Shown here: piece after piece, positions 34,063 to 42,843 of the stretch | Layout of the letters: every line of letters starts with the position of its first letter | How positions within the stretch are numbered: the stretch's first letter is position 1 | Assembly (NCBI RefSeq): GCF_047249845.1 | Contig: NZ_JBKTWO010000008.1 | Coordinates: 20,174 to 84,173 of the forward strand | DNA: 64,000 bases | DNA from: Thomasclavelia sp047249845 | GTDB taxonomy: Bacteria > Bacillota_I > Bacilli_A > Erysipelotrichales > Coprobacillaceae | Direction of reading: 5' to 3' | Program-made: the position numbers and the translations under genes | Notes under the pieces: model-generated | Database searches by the model: none | Seen by the model: only the letters and a program-made list of their open reading frames with translations | Told to the model about the DNA's origin: nothing

Positions 34063-35301
34063 ATGAACATAATTGTCCAAAAATTTGGTGGAACTTCTAC
34101 TCGTTCAAGAGAATCACGTTCAACTATGTATAACAATATTATCCGTGAGATTAACAACGGAAATAAAGTAGTAGCTGTTGTATCTGCTATGGGACGTTAT
34201 GATGATCCCTATGCAACTGATACCCTACTATCAATCGTTAATACAAAACAATTGACTGATGAAGAAATTGATCGCTTAACTAGTATAGGAGAAACTATTT
34301 CTACTCTAGTATGTAAAAGTGAATTGGCTACGTTAGGTTATCGCGCAGCTACCATTACTAACTCTGAATTAGGTATTGTTACTGATTCAACCTTTAACAA
34401 TGCTACTATTAACAAAGTAGAAGGAAAAGATATTCTTGAAAAATTAAAATATGCTGATATTGTTTTCTGTCCAGGTTTTCAAGGTCATTCAGTACATGGT
34501 AAGATTACTACCCTTGGCCGTGGTGGAAGTGATTTATCAGCAGTAGCTATCGGTGTAGCTATCGATGCTAGCGAAATCGAGATATATAGTGATGTTAATG
34601 GTATCTATACTGCTGATCCTAGATTAGTACCTGATGCTATTAAATTAGATTGTATCAGCTATGCTGAAATGTTAGAATTAGCTAAAAATGGTGCAAAAGT
34701 TTTAAATCACCGTTGTGTTCAGTTAGCTGCTAGTCATAATATTGCCATTCACGCCCGTTCGTCTTTTGAAGACATAAACGGAACATATGTTATAGGAGAT
34801 GATCGCATTATGAAAGAAAACTTAAATCAATTAATTATTTCTGGTATTACTGGTTCCCAAAATGAAGCACGTGTTACATTAGTAAAAGTCGATGCAACAA
34901 ACAATAGTGCTGGCAGTTTATTTGAAAAAATTGCTGATGCTGGTGTTAATGTCAATGTCTTTAATCAGGCTTTAGTTGGTGGTGGAAAAATGGATATTTC
35001 ATTAGTAATTAGTGATGTTGATGTTCCAACTGTAGTTGATATTATCAATGATTTAAAACCACAATTAAATGCTGATAGAATTATTGTACGTGGTAACATT
35101 GGCAAAGTTTCAGTTATTGGTGTTGGAATCAAAAATAATCGTGGAATGTTCCAAAAAGCATATAATACATTGAATAATAATAATATTAATGTAGAAATGA
35201 CATCTTGTTCAGAAATTAATATTTCTTGTTATATTGATCGTGATGATGTAAAAAGAGCACAAATTTTATTACATGAAGCTTTTTTAGGAAGGGAAGGATA
35301 A
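34063..35301 (+). CDS. lysC: Aspartate kinase
   Basis: First step of the aspartate family pathway. 412 residues: IIVQKFGGTSTRSRESRS kinase start, VVAVVSAMGRYDDPYATDTL, GRGGSDLSAVAIGVAIDASE, and two C-terminal ACT domains (GITGSQNEARVTLVKV, VSVIGVGIKNNRGMF). The layout is that of the monofunctional DapG-like enzymes of Bacillus. Feedback control of the pathway may rest on these ACT domains, since Hom appears to lack one. Overlapping operon position between hom and asd; which effector (lysine, DAP or threonine) acts cannot be read. Confidence 0.95.
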   Translation: MNIIVQKFGGTSTRSRESRSTMYNNIIREINNGNKVVAVVSAMGRYDDPYATDTLLSIVNTKQLTDEEIDRLTSIGETISTLVCKSELATLGYRAATITNSELGIVTDSTFNNATINKVEGKDILEKLKYADIVFCPGFQGHSVHGKITTLGRGGSDLSAVAIGVAIDASEIEIYSDVNGIYTADPRLVPDAIKLDCISYAEMLELAKNGAKVLNHRCVQLAASHNIAIHARSSFEDINGTYVIGDDRIMKENLNQLIISGITGSQNEARVTLVKVDATNNSAGSLFEKIADAGVNVNVFNQALVGGGKMDISLVISDVDVPTVVDIINDLKPQLNADRIIVRGNIGKVSVIGVGIKNNRGMFQKAYNTLNNNNINVEMTSCSEINISCYIDRDDVKRAQILLHEAFLGREG

Positions 35302-35304
35302 AAA

Positions 35305-36339
35305 ATGAAAAAATATAAAGTTGCTATAGTTGGAGCTACTGGAGCAGTAGGAAGAGAAATGCTTAGATGTATTTTTCAATTTAATTTTCCATTTGAAAGT
35401 ATTAAATTATTAGCATCTACTCGCAGTGCAGGAAAAGTAATTGAATTTGAAGATCATAAATTTACTGTAGAAGAATTAACTGAAAATAGTTTTGAAGAAA
35501 TTGATGTAGCATTTTGGTCAGCAGGAGGAAGTATTTCTGAAAAATATGTCCCTTATGCCATTAAGGCTGGTTGTATCAATATTGATAATACAAGCCATTT
35601 TAGAATGGACCCTAATGTTCCATTAGTAGTGCCAGAAGTAAATGGCGAAGCTTTAAGAAATCATAAAGGAATTATCGCTAACCCTAACTGCACTACTATT
35701 CAAATGGTCAGTGCTTTAAATCGTTTAAATGAATATTTTGATATTGAACGAATTATTGTTTCTACCTATCAAGCAGTTTCTGGCGCTGGTGTTGCAGGAA
35801 TGGAAGAATTATATCGTCAATCCCAAGAAATTTTAGATGGTAAAGAACCCGTTGCTAAAACACTACCATGTGCAGGTGATAAAAAACATTTTCCAATTGC
35901 TTTCAACTGTATTCCACAAGTTGATAAATTTGATTTAGATAATCATTTCTCTAAAGAGGAAATGAAGATGGTTAACGAAACTAAAAAAATCTTTAATAAA
36001 GATATAAAAGTTAACGCTACATGCGTACGTGTTCCTGTACTTCGTGGACATTCTGAATCTGTATATATAGAAACCAAAAAGCCTATTGATATTGATAAAG
36101 TATTTGAATTATTAAATAATTCTACTGGTGTAGAATTATATGATGATCTTGAAAATCAAATCTATCCAATGGCAAACTTATTTGTTGGTGATGAATTAGT
36201 ACATGTTGGACGCATTCGTAAAGATTTAGATAATCCTAATGGATTAAGTCTGTGGATAGTAGCTGATCAATTAATGAAAGGTGCTGCATATAATTCTGTT
36301 GATATTGGGCTAAAAATGATTGAAATGGATTTAATATAA
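35305..36339 (+). CDS. asd: Aspartate-semialdehyde dehydrogenase
   Basis: NADPH-dependent reduction of aspartyl phosphate. 344 residues: VAIVGATGAVGREMLRC binding motif, catalytic Cys in NPNCTTIQMV, VSGAGVAGMEELYRQS, and the active-site region RVPVLRGHSESVYIE. Last gene of hom-lysC-asd, 3 bp after lysC, closed by a terminator. The operon supplies homoserine for the divergent thrC-thrB and semialdehyde for lysine/DAP synthesis elsewhere. Confidence 0.97.
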   Translation: MKKYKVAIVGATGAVGREMLRCIFQFNFPFESIKLLASTRSAGKVIEFEDHKFTVEELTENSFEEIDVAFWSAGGSISEKYVPYAIKAGCINIDNTSHFRMDPNVPLVVPEVNGEALRNHKGIIANPNCTTIQMVSALNRLNEYFDIERIIVSTYQAVSGAGVAGMEELYRQSQEILDGKEPVAKTLPCAGDKKHFPIAFNCIPQVDKFDLDNHFSKEEMKMVNETKKIFNKDIKVNATCVRVPVLRGHSESVYIETKKPIDIDKVFELLNNSTGVELYDDLENQIYPMANLFVGDELVHVGRIRKDLDNPNGLSLWIVADQLMKGAAYNSVDIGLKMIEMDLI

Positions 36340-36345
36340 TATTTA

Positions 36346-36377
36346 AAAGGAACTTTGAATATAATCAAAGTTCCTTT
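36346..36377 (+). terminator. Terminator of hom-lysC-asd (bidirectional)
   Basis: Stem AAAAGGAACTTTGA / TCAAAGTTCCTTTT with a six-base loop and a short TTAT on the plus strand. It also sits at the 3' end of the convergent GGDEF-EAL gene, where the mirrored A-run gives a T-run. Confidence 0.88.
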
Positions 36378-38569
36378 TATTGTGCATTATCCTCATTAAT
36401 AATAATTAACTTTTCAAATTCTTTTAATAACATTGGTTTATAGTAATAATAACCTTGTATAAAATCACAATTATGCTCTACTAAAAAGTCTTTTTGTTCT
36501 ACTGTTTCCACACCTTCAGCAACAACTTCAAGATTTAACTTATGACATAATTCTATTACTTCTTCAATAATTATATGACCTCGAGCATGAGAATAGTCAT
36601 TAGTTCTAAAGAATTCCTGATCTATCTTTACTACATCAATAGGTAAATCTTTTAATATATTTAAAGATGAATATCCACTTCCAAAATCATCTAAAGCAAC
36701 TTTAAAGTCATACTTTTTTAATTTCTTTAATATTTTAATCAATTCTTCCTTATGATTAAGAGCTGTTGTTTCAGTAATTTCAATTTCAACTTGTTTAGGA
36801 TCCACTTTACATTCCTTAACTAAATTAATTAATTTAGTTACATATCCCTCATTAAATATATATGTTCTTGAAACATTAATCGAAATATTAATTTTAATAC
36901 CAAATCTAATATTCCAATCATAAATCTGTTTCAATGCCTTTTTAAAAATATAAAAATCCAAACTTTCTAACATCCCATTTTTTTCATAAACCGGTATGAA
37001 ATCACCAGGTGAAATGATATTATACTTTGGATGATGCCATCTAGTTAAAATTTCACCAGAATTAACTCTTCCGGTTTTAAGATTAACTTTAGGTTGAATA
37101 TATGCTTTAAAATGTTCTGCTTGTAATGAATTATTAAATTCTTTTTCTATCTGCAAATCATAAAGCTCTTTTTGAAAAACCTCTTCTTGATAAAAACTCA
37201 CATCATCTTTTGATAGACGTTTTAAATCATTACTAGTATATTGTGTCTTTTTAAAAGCCAGATTAATATCAATATCATCTTCTAAAATTTCATAAACCCC
37301 AAAGTGAAAATAAAATGGAGATGTAATGTATTCTTTAGAAAATTCACTTCTGATATAATTTGCCAATTCAAATAATCGTTTTTTTATTAGATTTATACTA
37401 TCATTATGAAATAAAATCACAAAATGATCACCAGATTGTCGACAACAAAACTCATTATTTTGACATCTTTCATTTATACAAATGATAATTTGTTTTAATA
37501 ACTTATTTGCAATTTCCTCACCATAAATCTCATTAAACCATTTAAACCCTTTGATATCACAATTGATTAAAATATACTTAGATAAGTGATTGACTTTTTG
37601 GCAATACTCTATAAAACGATGATAGTTATAATGATTTGTTATCTCATCTTCATATGCTAATTTAGTAATTTGAAGTTTATTTTTACCTTGAACAAAATAA
37701 AAATAAGCAACTATGATTGCACTACCAAAACCGATTACAATCCAAATTATATAAGCAGTTTGAATAAAATTTTGAAACTCTTTAGTTACTGTTTCTTTTG
37801 GAAAAACAGAAGCTACTAACCAATCATTATTTTTAATATTTGAATAAACTAAATAATTGAGAGTATTATCCTCATCTTTAAAATTAATAATCCCCTCACC
37901 TTTAATATCAATGTCTTTAAGTCTAACTCCTTTTAAAGACTCAATATTAGTAAAATTTTTAAATTGTTTATTACTTAAAACAATATCTCCTTCTTCATTA
38001 AAAATAAAAGAATACCCCTCATCATTATAAGTAGCAGATGATAATATACTAGATAATTTATCAGTATAAAAAGTAGCAAATAAAACTCCACTAACTTCGC
38101 CCTGTTTATAAATTGGTACAGAATAAACATTAATTGCCTCACCATCAGTATAATCCGTAATACTCTTTGATGTAACTGTTTTACCATTTAAAGAATCTTT
38201 ATAGTATTGACGATCTGATATATTAAAATTTTGTTGATCAGAAGCAATAACATTTCCTTGTAAGTCAGCAATTCCAAAACGTTTTACCCCATCTCTTTGA
38301 GCTAACTGGTTTAGATAATCAAGTAAAGATTCTTGTGAAATATCATCTTGTTGAATAATTAAACTAATCGTATTTAATTGTGTTAAATTCTCATTAATTC
38401 TATTTTTAATAGCTTTAGCAGTTTGATTTGTTAAATCATTTAAATACTCATCAGTCTCACTATATAAATTAGTTGATAAATCATTTATATATAGAGTTGC
38501 TATAGTTCCAAAAAGAACTAACAAAATAATTGCCACAATAATTGATTTTTTAATTATCACATTTTTCAT
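36377..38569 (-). CDS. Membrane c-di-GMP phosphodiesterase: dCache, degenerate GGDEF, EAL
   Basis: 730 residues from the ATG with GGTGAAG upstream (GTG codons further up lie in that site). N-terminal membrane helix, extracellular dCache-type sensor (about 30-265, with DRQYYKDSLNGK and VYSVPIYKQGEVSGVLFATF), second membrane helix (about 270-292), GGDEF-like domain where SGDHF (379-383) replaces GGDEF, then EAL (about 480-720). In EAL the motif is EILTRW (506-511); the metal and catalytic residues look intact (NINISINVSR, EIEITET, DDFGSGYSSL, VVKIDQ, VAEGVET, QGYYY). So probable hydrolysis of c-di-GMP with a non-catalytic, perhaps GTP-sensing GGDEF. It opposes the two cyclases at 5.4-10.8 kb. 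Confidence 0.9.
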   Translation of the reverse strand: MKNVIIKKSIIVAIILLVLFGTIATLYINDLSTNLYSETDEYLNDLTNQTAKAIKNRINENLTQLNTISLIIQQDDISQESLLDYLNQLAQRDGVKRFGIADLQGNVIASDQQNFNISDRQYYKDSLNGKTVTSKSITDYTDGEAINVYSVPIYKQGEVSGVLFATFYTDKLSSILSSATYNDEGYSFIFNEEGDIVLSNKQFKNFTNIESLKGVRLKDIDIKGEGIINFKDEDNTLNYLVYSNIKNNDWLVASVFPKETVTKEFQNFIQTAYIIWIVIGFGSAIIVAYFYFVQGKNKLQITKLAYEDEITNHYNYHRFIEYCQKVNHLSKYILINCDIKGFKWFNEIYGEEIANKLLKQIIICINERCQNNEFCCRQSGDHFVILFHNDSINLIKKRLFELANYIRSEFSKEYITSPFYFHFGVYEILEDDIDINLAFKKTQYTSNDLKRLSKDDVSFYQEEVFQKELYDLQIEKEFNNSLQAEHFKAYIQPKVNLKTGRVNSGEILTRWHHPKYNIISPGDFIPVYEKNGMLESLDFYIFKKALKQIYDWNIRFGIKINISINVSRTYIFNEGYVTKLINLVKECKVDPKQVEIEITETTALNHKEELIKILKKLKKYDFKVALDDFGSGYSSLNILKDLPIDVVKIDQEFFRTNDYSHARGHIIIEEVIELCHKLNLEVVAEGVETVEQKDFLVEHNCDFIQGYYYYKPMLLKEFEKLIIINEDNAQ

Positions 38570-38611
38570 TATCTTCACCACTCTTTGTTCTATTATATCA
38601 AGAAAAACCTT

Positions 38612-38664
38612 AAAATAAAAAGACTATAGCCATAAATAAATTAATTTATCATATTTTGGCTATA
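38612..38664 (-). terminator. Terminator of the thiol-redox operon
   Basis: Stem TATAGCCA (38625-38632) / TGGCTATA (38657-38664) with an AT-rich loop, followed on the minus strand by TCTTTTTATTTTA; 8 bp after the hxlR-type stop. Confidence 0.82.
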
Positions 38665-38672
38665 ATCTATTA

Positions 38673-39101
38673 TTACTTAACAGCAATTTTTAAATCTTCT
38701 TTATTTATAATTTCACCACATCTCTTACAACGATAGACAATTTCAACTTCACCTGCACAGTCATCATGACTAATGCACTTATAACTTTTATCTAAATGAT
38801 GATCACCCCAAATAATTAAAGCATTATATATATCATCAAGATCTACACTTTTAGGAGTTAAATGATACTGATAACGGGGAGGATGTTTTGAATACAATTC
38901 ACATTGTAATAAATCATCTTGACAAAGTTCCTTAAGTCGATTTGATAGTAAATTTGTAGGTATCCCAGGTAATGATTCATGAATATCTTTGTAAGTATGC
39001 TTATTTTCTTTAACTGCATGCAATATTAATAAAGTCCATTTATCACCAATTATGTTTAGTGTTTGAGCAATATTACAACAAATATCATATTGTTTTTTCA
39101 A
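38673..39101 (-). CDS. HxlR-family regulator with C-terminal zinc-ribbon-like cysteines
   Basis: About 142 residues. I start at a TTG that has GAGG at 8 bp; a GTG three codons earlier is too close to the site. The winged helix is the HxlR/DUF24 type: CCNIAQTLNIIGDKWTLLILH, LPGIPTNLLSNRLKELC, SKHPPRYQYHLTPKS. Extra C-terminal cysteines (CISHDDCAGEV, YRCKRCGEII) form a C-x5-C ... CxxC ribbon. DUF24 regulators such as HypR sense thiol oxidation through a conserved N-terminal Cys; CCN here is in the same place. Last gene of an operon for disulfide and HOSCN reduction, so it is likely the redox-sensing regulator of that operon. Confidence 0.85.
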   Translation of the reverse strand: MKKQYDICCNIAQTLNIIGDKWTLLILHAVKENKHTYKDIHESLPGIPTNLLSNRLKELCQDDLLQCELYSKHPPRYQYHLTPKSVDLDDIYNALIIWGDHHLDKSYKCISHDDCAGEVEIVYRCKRCGEIINKEDLKIAVK

Positions 39102-39122
39102 TTTATTCACCTCAATTATATA

Positions 39123-40268
39123 TTACTTCCCTTTTAGGGTACGGTCAATAATATTTTCCATCATATCACTTGTCAACTGTCCCACAACAGAACCATATTT
39201 ATCACCATCACGATCAAGCATATAGGTAGTTGGCAAACTAGTAATTTGATATTCACTACTTAAACGACCATCATCAAAGATAACAGGCATAGTAAAACCT
39301 TTTTCCTTTAAAAAGTTTTTAATTCCTGATTCATCCATCTCTTTGCCTCCCGGCATAACAACTGTTACAACAGCAACATCACCACTATCTTTATATTTTT
39401 CATAAAGCTTTTGAATCTCAGGCATCTCTCTTTGGCAGGGAGGACACCAAGTTGCCCAAAAATTCAAGAATACTACTTTACCACGATAATCTGATAAACT
39501 AATTTGTTTTCCATCCTGATCTAATAAAGTATTATTATCAACGGATTTAGCGGCTTGATTAGTTGATACCTGATTTTGAGGTGACATATAATTACTTATC
39601 GTATTTAGTTTACCACTGAACATCATTAAACCAAAGATAATCAAAATGATTGCTCCTATTTTAGTTGTATATTTTACAATATTATGATGACTATTCAACC
39701 AATTTAAAGCCTTATTTGTAAATAAACCTAAAATTAGAAATGGTAATGTAAAACCCAATGCATAAATAATCATTAAAAAATTACTATACCAAAAATCACC
39801 TGAACTTGCAGCTAAAATCAAGATTGACGATAATGCCGGTCCAATACATGGAGTCCAAGCAAAGCTAAATGTAAACCCCATCACAAAAGCTATCAGCACA
39901 TTCATTTTATTCCCTGTTTTTAAAGAAAAACGGAAAGTTCTTTGTAAAAAGTTTATTTTAATAAAACCTAACTGATAAATACCTAATAAAATAATAACTG
40001 CTCCACCAATTCGTACAAATAGTGTCATATGCTCTTTTAAAAAACCTTGTAATAGATTTATAGATGCATTCATTAAAAATATTGCTAATAATATTCCAAA
40101 GATAAAACTGACTGTAAATAATAAAACTTTTTTATTTGAATTTCTCTTTTCACTACTATTACCTGCTAAATATCCCATATAAATAGGAATTATCGGTAAT
40201 ACACAAGGTGAAAGAAATGATACTAACCCTTCAATAAATACTAATATTAAACTTATATGTGTTGCCAT
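39123..40268 (-). CDS. CcdA/DsbD-type membrane reductant transporter fused to a TlpA/ResA thioredoxin domain
   Basis: 381 residues. Residues about 1-220 form the CcdA six-helix transporter with its two redox cysteines in LSPCVLPIIPIYMGYLAG and FAWTPCIGPALSSIL. After another helix and linker, residues about 240-380 are an extracytoplasmic thioredoxin-like domain with FWATWCPPCQREMPEI and the cis-Pro region TSLPTTYMLDRDG. The fusion would carry electrons from cytosolic thioredoxin across the membrane to its own outer domain and then to surface substrates such as methionine sulfoxide reductase or peroxidase. A thioredoxin gene lies directly upstream (1 bp gap), which fits. The ribosome binding site is weak, so coupling to trxA is likely. 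Confidence 0.92.
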   Translation of the reverse strand: MATHISLILVFIEGLVSFLSPCVLPIIPIYMGYLAGNSSEKRNSNKKVLLFTVSFIFGILLAIFLMNASINLLQGFLKEHMTLFVRIGGAVIILLGIYQLGFIKINFLQRTFRFSLKTGNKMNVLIAFVMGFTFSFAWTPCIGPALSSILILAASSGDFWYSNFLMIIYALGFTLPFLILGLFTNKALNWLNSHHNIVKYTTKIGAIILIIFGLMMFSGKLNTISNYMSPQNQVSTNQAAKSVDNNTLLDQDGKQISLSDYRGKVVFLNFWATWCPPCQREMPEIQKLYEKYKDSGDVAVVTVVMPGGKEMDESGIKNFLKEKGFTMPVIFDDGRLSSEYQITSLPTTYMLDRDGDKYGSVVGQLTSDMMENIIDRTLKGK

Positions 40269-40269
40269 T

Positions 40270-40578
40270 TTAACTTGTGATCATTGCTAATATTTCAGAA
40301 TATGGAATAAACCCAATTTTTTTATTTACAATCTTACTTTCTTTAAATGAAATTAATGTTGGAATTGTTTGGACACTATAAAGAGCTGCGATTTCTGGAT
40401 ATTTATCAACATCTACCTTTATTACTGTTATATCATCATTTTCTTGGGCTAATTTTTCAATATTTGGTCCAATCATTTTACATGGTCCACACCATGTTGC
40501 AAAAAAGTCTACCAATACTTTATCATTCTTTATTAACTCATCAAATTGTTGTTTATCTGGATATAATACATTACTCAT
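40270..40578 (-). CDS. trxA: Thioredoxin
   Basis: 102 residues, one thioredoxin fold with FFATWCGPCKMIGPNIEKLA active site (WCGPC) and cis-Pro in VQTIPTLISF. AAAGGAG before the ATG. It lies between an RclA/Har-like reductase and a CcdA-TlpA fusion, so it probably acts as the cytosolic electron donor to the latter, in addition to general protein disulfide reduction. Confidence 0.93.
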   Translation of the reverse strand: MSNVLYPDKQQFDELIKNDKVLVDFFATWCGPCKMIGPNIEKLAQENDDITVIKVDVDKYPEIAALYSVQTIPTLISFKESKIVNKKIGFIPYSEILAMITS

Positions 40579-40603
40579 TTTTATATTCTCCTTTTATCTC
40601 TTT

Positions 40604-41923
40604 TTATAAATCAAACAAATCATTTAAAGCTTCAGCCATTGTTGGATGAGTAAAGATTTGATTTTTTAGTACTTTATATGATAAATCATTATTCATTACC
40701 ATCGTAATTAAATTTATTAGTTCTTCTGAACGTTCACATAACAAAACACAACCTAGGATTCGTTCTGTTTTTTTATCAATTATTGCTTTTAATAACCCTT
40801 CTGCTTTCTTTAAAACATTAGCTTTTGGAATAGCTGCTGTTAATAATTTAGCTACAATAATATCATGTCCTGATTCCCTAGCTTCTTTTTCACTAAGTCC
40901 AATTCTTGAAAAAGTTGGTGAAATAAATACTGAATAAGGAATATTACCACGATTTAAAGTTGAACGCTTTTTATCACCAAATAAATAGTCCATTACTATT
41001 CTAGAATCATCCAATGAAATATAAGTGAATTGTAAACCACCTTTTACATCACCTAAAGCAAAAATATGATCCTTTGTTGTTTGTAAATATTCATTAACTA
41101 TTACTTCTCCTCGTTGATTTACCTCTACACCAGCAGCTTTGAGATTTAATTTTTCAGTATTTGCTTTACGACCAGTTGCAATCAAAACACCATCAAAATA
41201 TTGAGACTCCGATAGATTATAATTAACTAGTACACCCTCTCCTTTATTAGATAATTCATTAACATTTGCATTAAATACAAAATGCACACCTTGTTTTTCT
41301 AAAATATTTTGAATTTCATCAACAATATCTTGATCTTCTCGACTAATTAAACGATCACTACCTTCGAATACAGTCACGTTACTACCATAACGTGCATACA
41401 TACTAGCAAACTCTAATCCAATATAACCACCACCAATGATTGCTAATCTCTGTGGTAAATTATCCAATTTCATTAAACTAGCACTTGTGTATACTTTATC
41501 TGTATTTATTATTCCTTTAATTGGAGGAATTATAGGAGTTGCACCTGTATTAATAAAAATCAAATCTCCAAAAATAATTTTTTCTCCATCTTGAGTATTT
41601 ATTACAATCTGATGTTCATCAATAAACTTTGCAGATGCAGTATAGATATCAACATTTTTTAAATCATTTAATTTAGTATAATTCTTATTTCTTAATTTAG
41701 TTATTAATGCTTCTTTATTTACTACAGCATCATGATAACTATACTTTTCAGCTTGAGTGATTAATGATTTCGACGGTATACACCCTTCATTAATACAAGT
41801 TCCTCCATACATTTGATCAGACTTTTCAATCATTGCTACTTTTTTATTTAACTTAGCCATTTTTGCAGCAATAGTTTTTCCACCTTTACCAAAACCAATA
41901 ATAATCGCATCATATTTATTCAT
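40604..41923 (-). CDS. Flavin disulfide reductase, RclA/Har (hypothiocyanous acid reductase)-like
   Basis: 439 residues, class I pyridine nucleotide-disulfide oxidoreductase. IIIGFGKGGKTIAAKMAKL binds FAD; GGTCINEGCIPSKSL holds the redox Cys pair; LAIIGGGYIGLEFASMYARYG binds NAD(P)H; IFALGDVKGGLQFTYISLDD and the dimerisation domain FTHPTMAEALNDLF follow. The N-terminal IIGFGKGGKT and the missing Hg-binding residues separate it from mercuric reductase and lipoamide dehydrogenase and match E. coli RclA and the streptococcal Har, which reduce HOSCN. First gene of a four-gene operon with thioredoxin, CcdA-TlpA and HxlR regulator. Substrate is inferred from family and context. Confidence 0.88.
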   Translation of the reverse strand: MNKYDAIIIGFGKGGKTIAAKMAKLNKKVAMIEKSDQMYGGTCINEGCIPSKSLITQAEKYSYHDAVVNKEALITKLRNKNYTKLNDLKNVDIYTASAKFIDEHQIVINTQDGEKIIFGDLIFINTGATPIIPPIKGIINTDKVYTSASLMKLDNLPQRLAIIGGGYIGLEFASMYARYGSNVTVFEGSDRLISREDQDIVDEIQNILEKQGVHFVFNANVNELSNKGEGVLVNYNLSESQYFDGVLIATGRKANTEKLNLKAAGVEVNQRGEVIVNEYLQTTKDHIFALGDVKGGLQFTYISLDDSRIVMDYLFGDKKRSTLNRGNIPYSVFISPTFSRIGLSEKEARESGHDIIVAKLLTAAIPKANVLKKAEGLLKAIIDKKTERILGCVLLCERSEELINLITMVMNNDLSYKVLKNQIFTHPTMAEALNDLFDL

Positions 41924-41950
41924 TTTACTTCCTCCGTTCTTTTCATTCTT

Positions 41951-41979
41951 ATAATAGCATAGTAACTTTACTTTATCAA
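41951..41979 (-). promoter_or_regulatory. Promoter of the thiol-redox operon with dyad in the spacer
   Basis: Minus strand: -35 TTGATA (41974-41979), 17-bp spacer, -10 TATTAT (41951-41956). The spacer contains the dyad AGTAAAGTTACT (41961-41972; arms AGTAA/TTACT), a candidate operator for the HxlR-type regulator encoded at the operon's end. Confidence 0.72.
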
Positions 41980-42087
41980 GTAATATGATTTAATGAAGTT
42001 ATTGTTAATAAATATTTAAGAATTATTTATAATCTTTTATCCGTTTTCTTTTAGATTAACTGTCTATACTAATAACGAGGTGATAAA

Positions 42088-42771
42088 ATGGAAACAATTA
42101 AGGAAAATAAAAAACTAATTTATCAATTATCTATCGCAATACTTATTATGGCAATAATCTGCCTATTATTATATAAGCCTTTTGAACATTTATTAAATAA
42201 TCCTGAAACATTAAAAAATCAATTAGACCAATTTGGAAATTGGGGCAAATTAATCTTAGCTTTGATTATGGCTTTACAAGTAGTATTTGTCTTTTTACCA
42301 GGAGAGATTATTGAAGTTGCATCTGGGTTTTGTTATGGTACTTTTGAAGGAATGGCCATTTGTTTACTTGGGGCGATTATAGGTACAGTGATTATATATT
42401 GGTTTGTTGAAAAATATGGAGTCAGATTTGTTAACAAATTTTTTAATCAAGAGAAATTAAATGAAATATCTTTTTTAAAGAAAAAAAAGAATATTGAATT
42501 AATACTCTTTATTATTTTTTTTATTCCTGGTACTCCTAAAGACATACTAACATACTTTGCACCATTTACTCGAGTTAACTTATCTACTTTCTTATTAATT
42601 ACCACAGTAGCTAGAATACCTTCTGTCATAACTAGTACAATTGGTGGTGATGCATTATTTAATCAAAATTATCATTTTACAATAGCAGTCTTTGTAATTA
42701 CAGGTATTATTTCTATTATTGGTCTTTTTACATATAAATATTATATTAATCGACAACATAAGAATCTTTAG
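42088..42771 (+). CDS. TVP38/TMEM64 (VTT/DedA-like) membrane protein
   Basis: 227 residues, about five to six membrane segments. The VTT-domain signature is present: FLPGEIIEVASGFCYGTFEG, GAIIGTVIIYWFVEKYG, and FIPGTPKDILTYFAPFT followed by ARIPSVITSTIGGDAL. Family members are thought to act in lipid scrambling or envelope homeostasis. Good CGAGGTG site. It lies 72 bp before a response regulator and histidine kinase on the same strand, so the three may form one envelope-linked unit. Confidence 0.9.
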   Translation: METIKENKKLIYQLSIAILIMAIICLLLYKPFEHLLNNPETLKNQLDQFGNWGKLILALIMALQVVFVFLPGEIIEVASGFCYGTFEGMAICLLGAIIGTVIIYWFVEKYGVRFVNKFFNQEKLNEISFLKKKKNIELILFIIFFIPGTPKDILTYFAPFTRVNLSTFLLITTVARIPSVITSTIGGDALFNQNYHFTIAVFVITGIISIIGLFTYKYYINRQHKNL

Positions 42772-42843
42772 AAAATCTTTTGATTTCATTTCTGTTATTC
42801 TTAAACCTAATCGCTTATAATTAATATGAAAGAAGGTAAAAGA

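Noticed and set aside
40604..41923. Mercuric reductase or lipoamide dehydrogenase
   Set aside because: No C-terminal vicinal Cys pair for mercury, no neighbouring mer or 2-oxoacid dehydrogenase genes, and the N-terminal GFGKGGKT pattern fits RclA/Har.
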